64,000 nucleotides of DNA from an uncultured Bacteroidia bacterium (GCA_902800965.1 CADCGK010000011.1:1-64000); one strand, 5' to 3'. Counted from the stretch's first letter, positions 35,318-44,536 are shown. Translations and numbers: made by a program. The notes: generated from the letters alone by a model not told the origin.

Positions 35318-36331
35318 ATGATGAAAAGAGTGGTTTTAGTGGTTTTGTTCCTTGTCATGGGCATGGGAGTAAAGGCTCAAGCCCCGACCAATGTCAATGC
35401 TGGTCTGGAGAACGGGCATTTTGTTTTGAAATGGGATGCTGTAGAGGGAGCCGTCCATTACCAAGTGTATCATAAAGAGGCAACGATGCCTTTTCGATTA
35501 GTTGCCGATACGGAAGATACTAATATATCAGACAATGCTTACTATTGGCCATGTTTGGATAATTATTACTACGTGGTATCTTGTTTTGCGGATGGCTCGG
35601 AATATGAATCGGATACGGTGTCGCTCAGTTTACAAGCACCGGATTTTTTAGCAACGGATTGTCATGGCAATGAAATCCATCTGTATGATATTTTAGATCA
35701 GGGGCAATACGTTTTCCTTGATTTCTTCCATTATACTTGTGGTCCGTGTCGGGAACAGGCCCCCTTTGTCGTTGAATCCTATCGTTATTATGGTTGCAAT
35801 CGCCATGATGTTTATTACATGGAGGTCTCTTATATTGACAATGACGAAAGATGTTTGCTGTGGTGCGAAGAATTTGGCATTGAGTATCCGACGATAAGTA
35901 AGAACGGAGGAGGTGATGAAGTGCAGCTAGCATTCCATACACAATACGATCCTTTTGTTTTGCTGATAGCTCCCGACCATTCAATTGTTTTGAATTCATG
36001 GGCTAATTCCTTTGGCTATGAAGGGATCAATAGCCTTCAATCGATTATCGATGCTTTAGAGCCTTTTGAGATCGAACAACATCAATGCGATTATAACGTC
36101 ACTGATCCTTTGTCAATAGTGGATGTCTATCCCAATCCAGCCGACGGTTTCGTGAATCTTTCTTTGGAAGAATATGGTGTGGTCCGGGTTTACAATGTCA
36201 TGGGGAAGCTGATGGACTCGTTTGTCGTTGATAACGGACAAACCAAGTTGGTTACAGAGCGCTACCCCAATGGTATGTTTTTTATTCAAGCTGACGGAAA
36301 GTATGTAGGTCGTTTTGTAGTTCAACATTAG
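35318..36331 (+). CDS. T9SS-exported protein with FN3 and thioredoxin-like domains
   Basis: 337 residues. Signal peptide (cleavage near VKAQ), a fibronectin type III-like domain (about 22-105, WDAVEGAVHYQVYHKE), a TlpA/thioredoxin-like domain (about 108-245) with the redox motif TCGPCREQAPF, and a T9SS sorting domain at the end (VYPNPADGFVNL, VYNVMGKLMD). This is a cell-surface or secreted thiol-disulfide protein. Its expected cis-Pro region reads QYDPFVLLI. It precedes tilS by 6 bases. Confidence 0.85.
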   Translation: MMKRVVLVVLFLVMGMGVKAQAPTNVNAGLENGHFVLKWDAVEGAVHYQVYHKEATMPFRLVADTEDTNISDNAYYWPCLDNYYYVVSCFADGSEYESDTVSLSLQAPDFLATDCHGNEIHLYDILDQGQYVFLDFFHYTCGPCREQAPFVVESYRYYGCNRHDVYYMEVSYIDNDERCLLWCEEFGIEYPTISKNGGGDEVQLAFHTQYDPFVLLIAPDHSIVLNSWANSFGYEGINSLQSIIDALEPFEIEQHQCDYNVTDPLSIVDVYPNPADGFVNLSLEEYGVVRVYNVMGKLMDSFVVDNGQTKLVTERYPNGMFFIQADGKYVGRFVVQH

Positions 36332-36337
36332 TAGAAT

Positions 36338-37645
36338 ATGAAAGAGCTGAGCGGCAAATTGATTCTTGCATTGAGCGGCGGCATCGATTCGATGGTGCTA
36401 GCGGATATGCTATTGCATTCCAAAGCCGATTTTGTGTTGGCTCATTGTAACTTCCACCTGAGAGGAGAGGAGTCGGATGGCGATGAAAAATTTGTTCGAG
36501 ACTATGCCGAACGGAAGGGTTTGACGCTCTATGTGAAACAGTTCGATACGCTAAACTATGCCGAGGAACATAAGCTTTCCATTGAGATGGCAGCACGTGA
36601 ATTGCGCTACGCTTGGTTTGAAGAGCTCCGCCAACAATTGAATTACGATTTTATTGCCGTTGCCCATCATGCCGATGACCAACTTGAGACTTTCTTTATC
36701 AATTTGTTGCGAGGTGCTGGTATTAGAGGCTTGAAAGGGATGCAAAAGGTTAACGGTCATATCATTCGGCCCTTGCTTGATGTGCCGAGAGCGGAGATTC
36801 AGCAATATGCAGAAGAACACCATTTGGAATGGCGTGAAGATCATACCAATGCCGAGACGCTATACCTGCGCAATAAGATCCGACATGAATTGCTGCCCGT
36901 TATTGATGGCATTTCCAAAGAGGGGAGAAGCGCCATCTTGAAATCCATTAACCATCTGGCATCGGAAAATGAATTATATCGGGAATTGCTAAAAGAAAAG
37001 CTATCGCAGTTGGTGACACAAGAAGTGCCGGGTACGTCATTGCGAGGAGCGGAGCTTTGCGGAGCGACGCGGCAATCCACTGTTGTTGAGTGTGGATTGC
37101 TTCGGTCGTTCCTCCCTCGCAATGACATGGGTGAACAGCTTCTTTTCGAATGGTTGAGAGATTTTGGTTTTAATTCTGACCAAGTCCACTTTATTTATGA
37201 AGCCTTAAATAGCGGCCAACCTGGCACTAGTTTCTTTTCCCCGACTTATCGGGTGACTATCGAACGTAACGGCCTCGAATTGAACCCGATTTGTCAGCAG
37301 GATGAAACACCGCTGGAGTTGTCGTATGAGCAAATCACCAACGATTGCAGCTTTGTCATGGACACTTCCAACAGGGTGGCTCAATTGGATTACGAAAAGC
37401 TTTCTTTCCCCTTGCAGATCAGGAAATGGCAAGCCGGCGACCGGTTCCATCCCTTGGGTGTGAAAGGCTCCAAGCTCCTGAGCGATTTCTTTGTGGATCA
37501 GAAGATGACGAACCGACAAAAAGAGGAGTGCTATGTGCTTGTTACATCGGACGATACAATTGTTTGGGTGGTCGGCAGACGGATTGACGACCGTTATAAG
37601 GTGACGGACAAAACAAAAACAATTCTTAAGGTACAGATTGTTTGA
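36338..37645 (+). CDS. tilS: tRNA(Ile)-lysidine synthase with an in-frame palindromic insert
   Basis: 435 residues; converts C34 of the AUA-reading tRNA-Ile to lysidine, an essential step. The PP-loop is ALSGGIDSMVLA. The N-type domain continues with VLAHCNFHLRG, VAHHADDQLETFFINLLRG and LYLRNKIRHELLP. The C-terminal TilS domain shows WQAGDRFHPLGVKGSKLLSDFF and WVVGRRIDDRYKV. Residues about 233-263 are encoded by a complete palindromic repeat (37035-37126) that keeps the frame. It lies in the linker between the two halves, where length can vary, so the enzyme is probably active. Confidence 0.93.
   Translation: MKELSGKLILALSGGIDSMVLADMLLHSKADFVLAHCNFHLRGEESDGDEKFVRDYAERKGLTLYVKQFDTLNYAEEHKLSIEMAARELRYAWFEELRQQLNYDFIAVAHHADDQLETFFINLLRGAGIRGLKGMQKVNGHIIRPLLDVPRAEIQQYAEEHHLEWREDHTNAETLYLRNKIRHELLPVIDGISKEGRSAILKSINHLASENELYRELLKEKLSQLVTQEVPGTSLRGAELCGATRQSTVVECGLLRSFLPRNDMGEQLLFEWLRDFGFNSDQVHFIYEALNSGQPGTSFFSPTYRVTIERNGLELNPICQQDETPLELSYEQITNDCSFVMDTSNRVAQLDYEKLSFPLQIRKWQAGDRFHPLGVKGSKLLSDFFVDQKMTNRQKEECYVLVTSDDTIVWVVGRRIDDRYKVTDKTKTILKVQIV
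37035..37126. repeat. Palindromic element, copy 2 (inside tilS)
   Basis: 92 bp beginning CGTCATTGCGAGGAGCGGAG and ending CCTCGCAATGAC, with inner arms GCAATCCAC and GTGGATTGC. It is translated as part of TilS (SLRGAELCGATRQST, then VECGLLRSFLPRND). Confidence 0.92.
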
Positions 37646-37654
37646 TAGTTTTAT

Positions 37655-37662
37655 TATTTTTG
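37655..37662 (+). promoter_or_regulatory. -7 promoter box of the DsbD-like gene
   Basis: TATTTTTG lies 28 bases before the ATG at 37691 and just after the tilS stop. Confidence 0.6.
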
Positions 37663-37690
37663 CATCCCTAACCTTTAATATAGATTCTAT

Positions 37691-39766
37691 ATGAAAAAAC
37701 TGTTTTTGTCGCTATTGTTGGTCTTTTTGACCGCATTTACTTTTAAAACCCAGGCTCAGGAAATCCTGGATCCAGTCCAATGGAGCTTTGCCATCAATGA
37801 CCTGAACGATCAGGAATTCGAGCTGGTGGCAACGGCAACCATCGAGCCGTCGTATCACATCTATTCCACCAAAATGCCTGACATGGGGCCGCTGCCCACT
37901 GTGTTCAGCTTTGAAGGCAACGAGTATTACGAGCCAGTAGGTGAGGGCTATGACCTTACTGAGGTGCCGCTCTTCCATGACGACATCTTCGAGGTGGATT
38001 ATTACCAGTTCTCAGGGACGGCTTCCTTCGGCCAGAAGTTCAAGAAACTGAAAGACGGTTCGTTTCCCATTGTCGGCGAGCTGGATTATCAGGCTTGCAA
38101 AGACGGTATGTGCGTATCCCTGACAGAGGATATCAACATGACGTATGGCGACCAAGCTGTGCTGACGGCTGCAGAACCTGAAAACGAAGGTGTCGGTGGT
38201 CATGCCAAGTCGAACATCTGGTCGATGATCCTTGAGGCCATCCTCTGGGGCTTTGCTGCCCTGCTCACGCCTTGTGTGTTCCCGATGATCCCGATGACCG
38301 TGTCGTTCTTCATGCATGGCGAAGGAGAGAGCAAAGCGCAAGGCCGTTTCAAAGCCTTTATGTATTTCCTCTTCATTGTGTTGCTTTATACCCTCCCGAT
38401 TGCCATCATCATCTTGGTGACTTGGCTGGTAGGTGGCAACAGCGTCACGGCCGACATCTTCAACTGGTTGGCCACACACTGGCTGCCAAATATCCTCTTC
38501 TTCCTGGTGTTCATGGTCTTTGCGGCTTCGTTCTTCGGCGCCTTCGAGATCACGCTGGGCAGCAACATGGTGAACAAGAGCGACAGCAAACAAAATACTA
38601 AGAATCTCGGCGGCATCTTCTTCATGGCCTTGACCCTGGTGTTGGTGTCGTTTGCCTGCACGGGTCCCATCGTTGGCACGGTGCTTATCAAGTCCACATC
38701 GGGTGAGTTTTGGGCTCCTATCGTGACGATGTTTGCCTTTGCCGTGGCATTCGCCCTGCCGTTTGCTCTGTTTGCCTTCTTCCCGAACCTGCTGCAACGC
38801 CTGCCCAAGAGCGGCGGCTGGCTTAACTCGGTGAAGGTGGTCCTAGGCTTCATCGAAGTCGCCCTCGGTTTCAAGTTCCTGAGTGTAGCTGACCAGACTT
38901 ATCACTGGCACCTGCTCGACCGCGAGGTCTATCTTGGCATCTGGATCGTGTGCTTTACCTTGCTTGGACTCTACCTTCTCGGCAAGATCCGCTTCAAAGG
39001 CGAAAAGGAAGTCAAGGAACTGGGCGTGTTCCGCTTGATCCTCATCATCATCGACTTTACCTTTGTCATCTATATGATCCCTGGCATGTGGGGCGCTCCT
39101 CTGAAAGCCCTTTCCGGTTATCTGCCGCCAAAGCAGACCCTTGATTTCGACCTCAATCGTATCATCGAGGAGAATAGTGAGAAGGTGATAGAGTATGTGG
39201 ATGCCAAATTTGCCAACATGGCAGTGGCGCCGCAAGGCCAAGCCCAATCGACTGTCACGGCTACCTTCGACGAAGAGCCCAAGTATGCCGACCTCTTCCA
39301 CCTTGCCCATAATCTCAAGGGTTATTTCGACTACGATCAGGCGCTGGCATGTGCCAAGGTGGTAAACAAGCCTATTTTCATCGACTTCACCGGTCACGGC
39401 TGCGTCAACTGTCGTGAGATGGAAGCTAACGTGTGGAGCGATCCACGTGTGAAAGATATGCTGCGTAACGACTTCGTGATCTGTGCCTTGTACGTCGATG
39501 ACAAGACTTCGTTGCCCGAAGAGGAATGGTACACCTCCAGCTATGATGGCAAGGAGAAGAAGACCATCGGTCGCAAGTGGGCCGACTTCCAGATTTCAAA
39601 GTTCGGTACCAATGCCCAGCCTTATTACTGCCTGATGGATCACAACGGTAATTTGCTGATGAAACCTCGGGCATACGATCTTGATAAGGATGCTTTTGTG
39701 GCCTTCCTTAAAGACGGTTTGAAGAATTTCCAAGAGGGGACGTTTTATCAACATGTTTTGAATTGA
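37691..39766 (+). CDS. DsbD-family thiol:disulfide interchange protein
   Basis: 691 residues. Signal peptide, then a periplasmic DsbD-alpha-like domain (about 25-155) with the Cys pair in YQACKDGMCVSL. Next is a CcdA-like membrane domain of about eight helices (about 175-480) with Cys in LLTPCVFPMIPM and SFACTGPIVG. A C-terminal thioredoxin-like domain follows with FIDFTGHGCVNCREME. It passes electrons from cytoplasmic thioredoxin across the membrane to periplasmic thiol proteins. Possible acceptors include the T9SS-exported thioredoxin-like protein nearby. Its stop overlaps the next start. Confidence 0.92.
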   Translation: MKKLFLSLLLVFLTAFTFKTQAQEILDPVQWSFAINDLNDQEFELVATATIEPSYHIYSTKMPDMGPLPTVFSFEGNEYYEPVGEGYDLTEVPLFHDDIFEVDYYQFSGTASFGQKFKKLKDGSFPIVGELDYQACKDGMCVSLTEDINMTYGDQAVLTAAEPENEGVGGHAKSNIWSMILEAILWGFAALLTPCVFPMIPMTVSFFMHGEGESKAQGRFKAFMYFLFIVLLYTLPIAIIILVTWLVGGNSVTADIFNWLATHWLPNILFFLVFMVFAASFFGAFEITLGSNMVNKSDSKQNTKNLGGIFFMALTLVLVSFACTGPIVGTVLIKSTSGEFWAPIVTMFAFAVAFALPFALFAFFPNLLQRLPKSGGWLNSVKVVLGFIEVALGFKFLSVADQTYHWHLLDREVYLGIWIVCFTLLGLYLLGKIRFKGEKEVKELGVFRLILIIIDFTFVIYMIPGMWGAPLKALSGYLPPKQTLDFDLNRIIEENSEKVIEYVDAKFANMAVAPQGQAQSTVTATFDEEPKYADLFHLAHNLKGYFDYDQALACAKVVNKPIFIDFTGHGCVNCREMEANVWSDPRVKDMLRNDFVICALYVDDKTSLPEEEWYTSSYDGKEKKTIGRKWADFQISKFGTNAQPYYCLMDHNGNLLMKPRAYDLDKDAFVAFLKDGLKNFQEGTFYQHVLN

Positions 39767-41028
39767 TGAATAGCGAGTACATCATTGCGAGCATAGCGAA
39801 GCAATCCACCAGAAGCAAAAAGTGGATTGCTTCGCTATCGCTCGCAATGACGTTCTTGTTACTGCTTTCCCAACCAGTATTAGCCTGTACCTCGGTCATT
39901 GTTTCTGGTAGGGTCACCAAGGACGGCCGTCCGATCATCTTCAAGCATCGCGACACCAATAAGATGCAGAACCTGTCTGTTGTCCGGCAGGGTCCCAAGT
40001 ACCGCTATGTCGGCGTGGTGAATGCAGGAGACCTGACTCCCGTCAGTGTTTGGGGAGGCCATAATGAGGCGGGATTTGCCATCATTAACACGGCGGCCTA
40101 TAACCTGAATGGCAATGGTGGCGACACGGACAGTGATGGCATTTTGCTTCGCAAAGCCTTGGGACTTTGTGCAACTTTGGCTGATTTTGAACGGTTGATC
40201 GACACGGTCAAGAAGCCCATGGATGTGAACTCCAATATCGCTGTGCTCGATGCCCAAGGTGGTTGTGCCTATTATGAAGTGGGCAACTATAGCTACGTTA
40301 AGTTCGACGTCAACGATACCGTGGTGGCTCCTGATGGCTACTTGATGCGCACCAACTTTGGCACTACCGGCAACCATAAGAAAGACCAAGGATTGGATCG
40401 TTATGCAGCCATTACTACTTTTATGGAGAAGGCTTGCCGCGAAGGCCATCTTGATCATGAATATCTCATCACCCATATTCCTCGCTACCTGACTCATGGC
40501 GGGACGAAGAGAAACTTATATGACGATATGCCGGAATCTTCATCCGACACTTGCTTTGTCTCCTTTGTGGAGTACACCGCGCGTTATTACTCGTCTTCAG
40601 TGGTGCTTGTTCAAGGCGTCAGGCTTGATGAGTCACCGCTGCATACCGTCAGTTGGACCATCATGGGCTGGCCTTTGGCTTCTGTCGCCATGCCTTTGGT
40701 TTTGCTTCCAACCGGGAAACTGCCTGCTTTGGTCACTGATGATGGGACGGGGCATTCTTGGCTCAGCGAATATAGTTTGAAGCTGAAGGCACGTGCCTTT
40801 TCGCGGAAACGTGGCAAGGACAAGACATACTGCAATCTCGCTGTTCTTTTCAACAAGCAGGGAACTGGTATTTTGCAACGAGTCCTACCTTTGGAAGAAG
40901 AGGTGATCCGCCAAGGTGAGGAAGTGCTTTCCAAGTTTCGCGAAAACAATGATGACCTGGCTGTGGAATCCTATTACGATTGGGTGGATGCGTATGTCAG
41001 GGATTGGTATCGATTAATGTTTGAATAA
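39766..41028 (+). CDS. Exported Ntn-type amidohydrolase (linear amide C-N hydrolase-like)
   Basis: 420 residues. After the signal peptide the mature protein begins at Cys in PVLACTSVIVSG, the N-terminal nucleophile pattern of the Ntn C45/C69/choloylglycine-like hydrolases. Other landmarks are IFKHRDTN, GGHNEAGFAIINTAAYNLN and DGYLMRTNFG. The substrate may be an acylated amino acid, peptide or bile-acid-like amide; it cannot be told from sequence. The n-region of the signal peptide (IIASIAKQSTRSKKWIASLS) is encoded by a palindromic repeat at 39781-39852. I use the ATG at 39766, which overlaps the dsbD-like stop (TGATG). Confidence 0.82.
   Translation: MNSEYIIASIAKQSTRSKKWIASLSLAMTFLLLLSQPVLACTSVIVSGRVTKDGRPIIFKHRDTNKMQNLSVVRQGPKYRYVGVVNAGDLTPVSVWGGHNEAGFAIINTAAYNLNGNGGDTDSDGILLRKALGLCATLADFERLIDTVKKPMDVNSNIAVLDAQGGCAYYEVGNYSYVKFDVNDTVVAPDGYLMRTNFGTTGNHKKDQGLDRYAAITTFMEKACREGHLDHEYLITHIPRYLTHGGTKRNLYDDMPESSSDTCFVSFVEYTARYYSSSVVLVQGVRLDESPLHTVSWTIMGWPLASVAMPLVLLPTGKLPALVTDDGTGHSWLSEYSLKLKARAFSRKRGKDKTYCNLAVLFNKQGTGILQRVLPLEEEVIRQGEEVLSKFRENNDDLAVESYYDWVDAYVRDWYRLMFE
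39781..39852. repeat. Palindromic element, copy 3 (encodes a signal-peptide n-region)
   Basis: 72 bp starting ATCATTGCGAG and ending CTCGCAATGACG, with inner arms GCAATCCACC and GTGGATTGC. It is in frame at the start of the Ntn hydrolase gene. Confidence 0.9.
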
Positions 41029-41038
41029 AATAACCAAT

Positions 41039-41815
41039 ATGTCAGAAATCCTTCGCGTTGAAGGCCTATGCAAGACTTTCAGGCTCTCACGCAAACAACA
41101 GAAAATAGAGCGGACCGACCGAAAGGAGATCGTTGCGGTAAACAACCTCTCGTTTACCGCTAACCAAGGCGAGATCTTCGGTCTGCTGGGTCCCAACGGC
41201 GCTGGCAAGACAACCACCTTGCGCATGCTCTCTACCTTGATCCGTCCCGACAACGGCGATGCCATCTTGGACGGCTACAGCGTGGTAAACCAGCCAGAAG
41301 AAGTGCGCGGAAAGATCGGTTTCCTTACCTCAGAATTGAAGTTGGAAGACTTTTTCACACCGAATTACCTCTTCGACTTTTTTAGTCAGCTTCACCATGT
41401 TGACGAGGTTACCATGCGGGAACGCAAAAATCAGATGTTCAGCCGTTTTGGTATCGACAGGTTCGCTGAAGTCAAGGTGGCGAATCTCTCTACTGGCATG
41501 AAGCAGAAACTGTCGCTGGTCATCTCGCTGGTGCATGATCCTGACATCATCATCTTCGACGAACCCACCAATGGTCTCGATGTGCTGACGGCGCGTACGG
41601 TCACCGACTACCTCCAAGAGCTCCGCGATCTGGGCAAAACCATCATCTTGAGCACCCACATCTTCAGTCTTGTAGAAAGGCTGTGCGACCGTGTGGGCAT
41701 CATCATCGATGGACAGCTGACACATTGCGACACACTGGAAAACATCTGCAACGGACAAACGCTTGAGGACCGTTTCTTCGATATTTATAAGGAAAAGAAA
41801 GGAGGGCAGGAGTGA
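41039..41815 (+). CDS. ABC exporter ATP-binding protein (NatA-like)
   Basis: 258 residues: Walker A GPNGAGKTT, signature LSTGMKQKLSLV, Walker B IIIFDEPTNGLD and the switch His in ILSTHIF. It is the NatA/CcmA-type ATPase of an ABC-2 exporter with the permease that follows (overlap TGATGA). The ATG at 41039 is preferred; an in-frame TTG at 41021 lies inside the previous gene. Confidence 0.93.
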   Translation: MSEILRVEGLCKTFRLSRKQQKIERTDRKEIVAVNNLSFTANQGEIFGLLGPNGAGKTTTLRMLSTLIRPDNGDAILDGYSVVNQPEEVRGKIGFLTSELKLEDFFTPNYLFDFFSQLHHVDEVTMRERKNQMFSRFGIDRFAEVKVANLSTGMKQKLSLVISLVHDPDIIIFDEPTNGLDVLTARTVTDYLQELRDLGKTIILSTHIFSLVERLCDRVGIIIDGQLTHCDTLENICNGQTLEDRFFDIYKEKKGGQE

Positions 41816-43008
41816 TGAAGAGTAACACTTGGACCATCATTAAGAAAGAATTCGCTCGTTTCTTTGGCGACCGGCAGCTGTTGTTTACCTCGGTCATCAT
41901 GCCGGGTTTGCTCATCTATCTCATCTATACCCTTATGGGTAGTGGCATGAGTAAGATGGCAACGGAAGGTGCTGACGATCTGGTCGTAGTCCGTGTGGAG
42001 AACTTGCCTGAAAGCGTGACTCCGCTGGTGGAAGGCATGCCTTCTGTTGCTGTGTCGCCTCAGCTTGTCTCACAGGAAGACATTGATAATCTTGAAAGCA
42101 AAGACCTGAATGAAGTGCTGGTGCGCTTTCCGGAAGGATTCGACACACTGGTGGCAGCTTATAGCCCTCAAAGTGGAGAACCGGCACCAAACGTGGAGAT
42201 TTACTACAACTCGGCCAATAATGCCTCTTCTCGGGTGTATCATCTATTGGAAGGTTCCCTTTCGGCCTACGAGGATCAGCTGAGCAACCGGTTTGATATC
42301 AACCGCGCCGATAGCGAACAGGCACAATTCGATATGGCCAGCAGCGATGATGTGCTGGGAAGCATTCTCTCCAAGCTCATCCCCATGCTCATCTTGATGA
42401 TGATCTTTAGCGGTGTGATGGCTATCGCGCCTAGCAGCATCGCTGGTGAGAAGGAACGTGGCACTATTGCCACTTTGCTGGTGACTCCTATGAAAAGGAA
42501 TGAACTGGCACTGGGCAAAGTGGTCTCGCTGAGCGGCATGGCACTATTGAGTGGCATCTCCAGCTTTGTCGGCATCGCACTTTCGCTGCCTAAGATGATA
42601 CGAGCCGATGCGGCAGGCATAGAGTTGGGACTGAATTATACCACTTCCGACTATGTGGTGCTGCTGATCACCATCTTGGCAACAGTGCTCGTTATGGCCT
42701 CCGTGGTGTGCATACTGTCGGCCTTGGCCAAGGATGTCAAAAACGCCGGTACAATGGTCGTGCCCTTCATGTTGGTGGTGATGTTCTGTGGCTTGATGCC
42801 TATGTTCCAGAACGGCACACCAGAGAGCTTGACGGCTTACCTGATTCCGTTCTACAACTCCATTCAGGTGATGACGGCAACCTTCGCACACGAGATGAAA
42901 TGGCTGCCCGTCATTGTCACCTTAGCTGCCAATGTGGTGTACACAGGCGTCGCCGTCTGGGTGCTTACCAAGATGTTCAACAGCGAGAAGGTGATGTTCT
43001 CGAAGTAA
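41812..43008 (+). CDS. ABC-2 exporter permease (NatB-like)
   Basis: 398 residues. One N-terminal membrane helix, a large periplasmic loop (about 45-180), then five or six helices (about 195-390), the layout of ABC-2 permeases such as NatB/YhaP. GEKERGTIATLLVTPMKRNELALGK is the conserved cytoplasmic coupling region. With the overlapping ATPase gene it forms an exporter; the substrate (Na+, drug, lipid or peptide) is unknown. Confidence 0.9.
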   Translation: MMKSNTWTIIKKEFARFFGDRQLLFTSVIMPGLLIYLIYTLMGSGMSKMATEGADDLVVVRVENLPESVTPLVEGMPSVAVSPQLVSQEDIDNLESKDLNEVLVRFPEGFDTLVAAYSPQSGEPAPNVEIYYNSANNASSRVYHLLEGSLSAYEDQLSNRFDINRADSEQAQFDMASSDDVLGSILSKLIPMLILMMIFSGVMAIAPSSIAGEKERGTIATLLVTPMKRNELALGKVVSLSGMALLSGISSFVGIALSLPKMIRADAAGIELGLNYTTSDYVVLLITILATVLVMASVVCILSALAKDVKNAGTMVVPFMLVVMFCGLMPMFQNGTPESLTAYLIPFYNSIQVMTATFAHEMKWLPVIVTLAANVVYTGVAVWVLTKMFNSEKVMFSK

Positions 43009-43021
43009 ACGGCGAAATAAT

Positions 43022-43110
43022 AAGAACGGCGAATTAAACGAATTAAGCGAAATTCTTTTAGAACAATTCGTAAAATTCGCCGTTCTTAATTCGTTTAATT
43101 CGCCGTTCTT
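43022..43110. terminator. Long inverted repeat between convergent genes
   Basis: Perfect 26-bp arms (43022-43047 with 43085-43110) built from AAGAACGGCGAATTAAACG. The 14-bp word AATTCGCCGTTCTT also recurs directly at 43074-43087 and 43097-43110, giving two alternative pairings. It probably terminates both natB (plus) and the dipeptidase (minus), but there is no GC-rich stem plus T-run of the classic kind. Confidence 0.65.
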
Positions 43111-43125
43111 TATAATTCCCGTTAA

Positions 43126-44493
43126 TTATTTCCCTTCAGCAAAATGCAGATAGAACTGGATGATCGTCTCGATGCCCTTGTAGAAGTGGTCGAGGCGGTA
43201 GTTCTCGTTGGGTGAGTGGATGGCGTCCTCACCGAGACCGAAGCCCATGAGGATGGACTTGATACCCAGCACTCTTTCAAACTCAGAGATGATCGGGATG
43301 GAGCCGCCGGAACGCATCGGGATGGGCTGTTTGCCGTAGGTGTCCATGTAAGCTGCTTCGGCGGCTTTGTAGGCCGGCAGGTCGATCGGGCAGCCATAGG
43401 CTTGACCTCCATGGAGCGGGGTGACCTTCACGGTGACGTACTTGGGTGCCTTTTTCTCGAAGTAGTTCTTCACCAGTTTGGCGATCTTCTCGTGGTCTTG
43501 GTTCGGCACCAGACGGCAGGAGAGCTTGGCGTAGGCCTTGGAGGGCAACACGGTCTTGCTGCCTTCACCGGTGTAGCCGCCCCACATACCGCAGAGGTCG
43601 AAGGTAGGACGGATGCCCACACGCTCGATCTTGGTATAGCCTTTCTCGCCACGGAGGGCCTTCACGTTGAGGCTTTCTTTGTAGGCCTTTTCATCGTAAG
43701 GAGCCATGTTCAGAAGCTGGCGTTCCTTGCGGGAGCAGGTCACCACATCGTCGTAGAAGTGGGGGATGGTGATGTGGTTGTTCTCGTCCATGCAGCCAGC
43801 GATCAACTCGCAAAGCGTGTTCAAGGGGTTGGCCACGCTGCCGCCGAAGATGCCCGAGTGGAGGTCGGCGTTGGGACCAGTGACTTCAATCTCCCAGTAG
43901 GCGAGACCGCGCAAGCCAGTGGTGATGGAAGGAACGTCGGTAGCGATCATCGAGGTGTCAGACACCAAGATGACATCGGCCTTCACCAGGTTCTTGTATT
44001 TCACAATCCATTTGGCGAGGCTGCCGGAGCCGATCTCTTCTTCGCCTTCAAGCATGAACTTCACATTGCAGGGAAGGGTGCCGGTCTTGACCATGGTTTC
44101 AAATGCCTTTGCGTGCATGAACGACTGGCCTTTGTCGTCGTCGGCACCACGGGCCCAGATGCGGCCGTCTTTCACCACAGGTTCAAAAGGTTTGGTGTTC
44201 CATAACTCGATGGGATCCACGGGCATCACATCGTAGTGGCCATACACCAGTACGGTGGGTTTCTTCGGGTCGATGATCTTCTCGCCATACACGATGGGGT
44301 TGCCGTCGGTGGGCATCACTTCGGCTTTGTCGGCGCCAGCTTTCAGCAGGTGCTCACGCCAGCATTCCGCACAGCGGATCATATCGGGTTTATGTGCTGC
44401 CTCTGAGCTGATGGAAGGAATGCGGATCAATTCAAAAAGTTCCTCAAGGAAACGGTCCTTGTTTTCTTTGATGTACTTGTCGGTGGTTTTCAT
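43126..44493 (-). CDS. M20-family dipeptidase
   Basis: A 455-residue metallopeptidase with a co-catalytic zinc pair. Landmarks are VYGHYDVMPVDP (metal His and Asp), WARGADDDKGQ (bridging Asp), MLEGEEEIGSGS (catalytic Glu pair) and a late RSGGSIPIISEF. A lid/dimerisation domain lies in between (about 190-380). It resembles CNDP/PepV-type dipeptidases. The ATG at 44493 (MKTTDKYIKE) is preferred over one 19 codons upstream, which runs into the promoter box. Confidence 0.95.
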   Translation of the reverse strand: MKTTDKYIKENKDRFLEELFELIRIPSISSEAAHKPDMIRCAECWREHLLKAGADKAEVMPTDGNPIVYGEKIIDPKKPTVLVYGHYDVMPVDPIELWNTKPFEPVVKDGRIWARGADDDKGQSFMHAKAFETMVKTGTLPCNVKFMLEGEEEIGSGSLAKWIVKYKNLVKADVILVSDTSMIATDVPSITTGLRGLAYWEIEVTGPNADLHSGIFGGSVANPLNTLCELIAGCMDENNHITIPHFYDDVVTCSRKERQLLNMAPYDEKAYKESLNVKALRGEKGYTKIERVGIRPTFDLCGMWGGYTGEGSKTVLPSKAYAKLSCRLVPNQDHEKIAKLVKNYFEKKAPKYVTVKVTPLHGGQAYGCPIDLPAYKAAEAAYMDTYGKQPIPMRSGGSIPIISEFERVLGIKSILMGFGLGEDAIHSPNENYRLDHFYKGIETIIQFYLHFAEGK

Positions 44494-44528
44494 ATTTCGA
44501 TGATTTGAAAAAAAACTCAAAAGATGGA

Positions 44529-44536
44529 CAAAAGTA
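44529..44536 (-). promoter_or_regulatory. -7 promoter box of the M20 dipeptidase
   Basis: CAAAAGTA on the plus strand reads TACTTTTG on the minus strand, 36 bases before the chosen ATG. Confidence 0.55.

Noticed and set aside
43216..44205. 329-codon plus-strand frame opposite the M20 dipeptidase
   Set aside because: It is antisense to a clearly conserved enzyme and has no recognisable domain.
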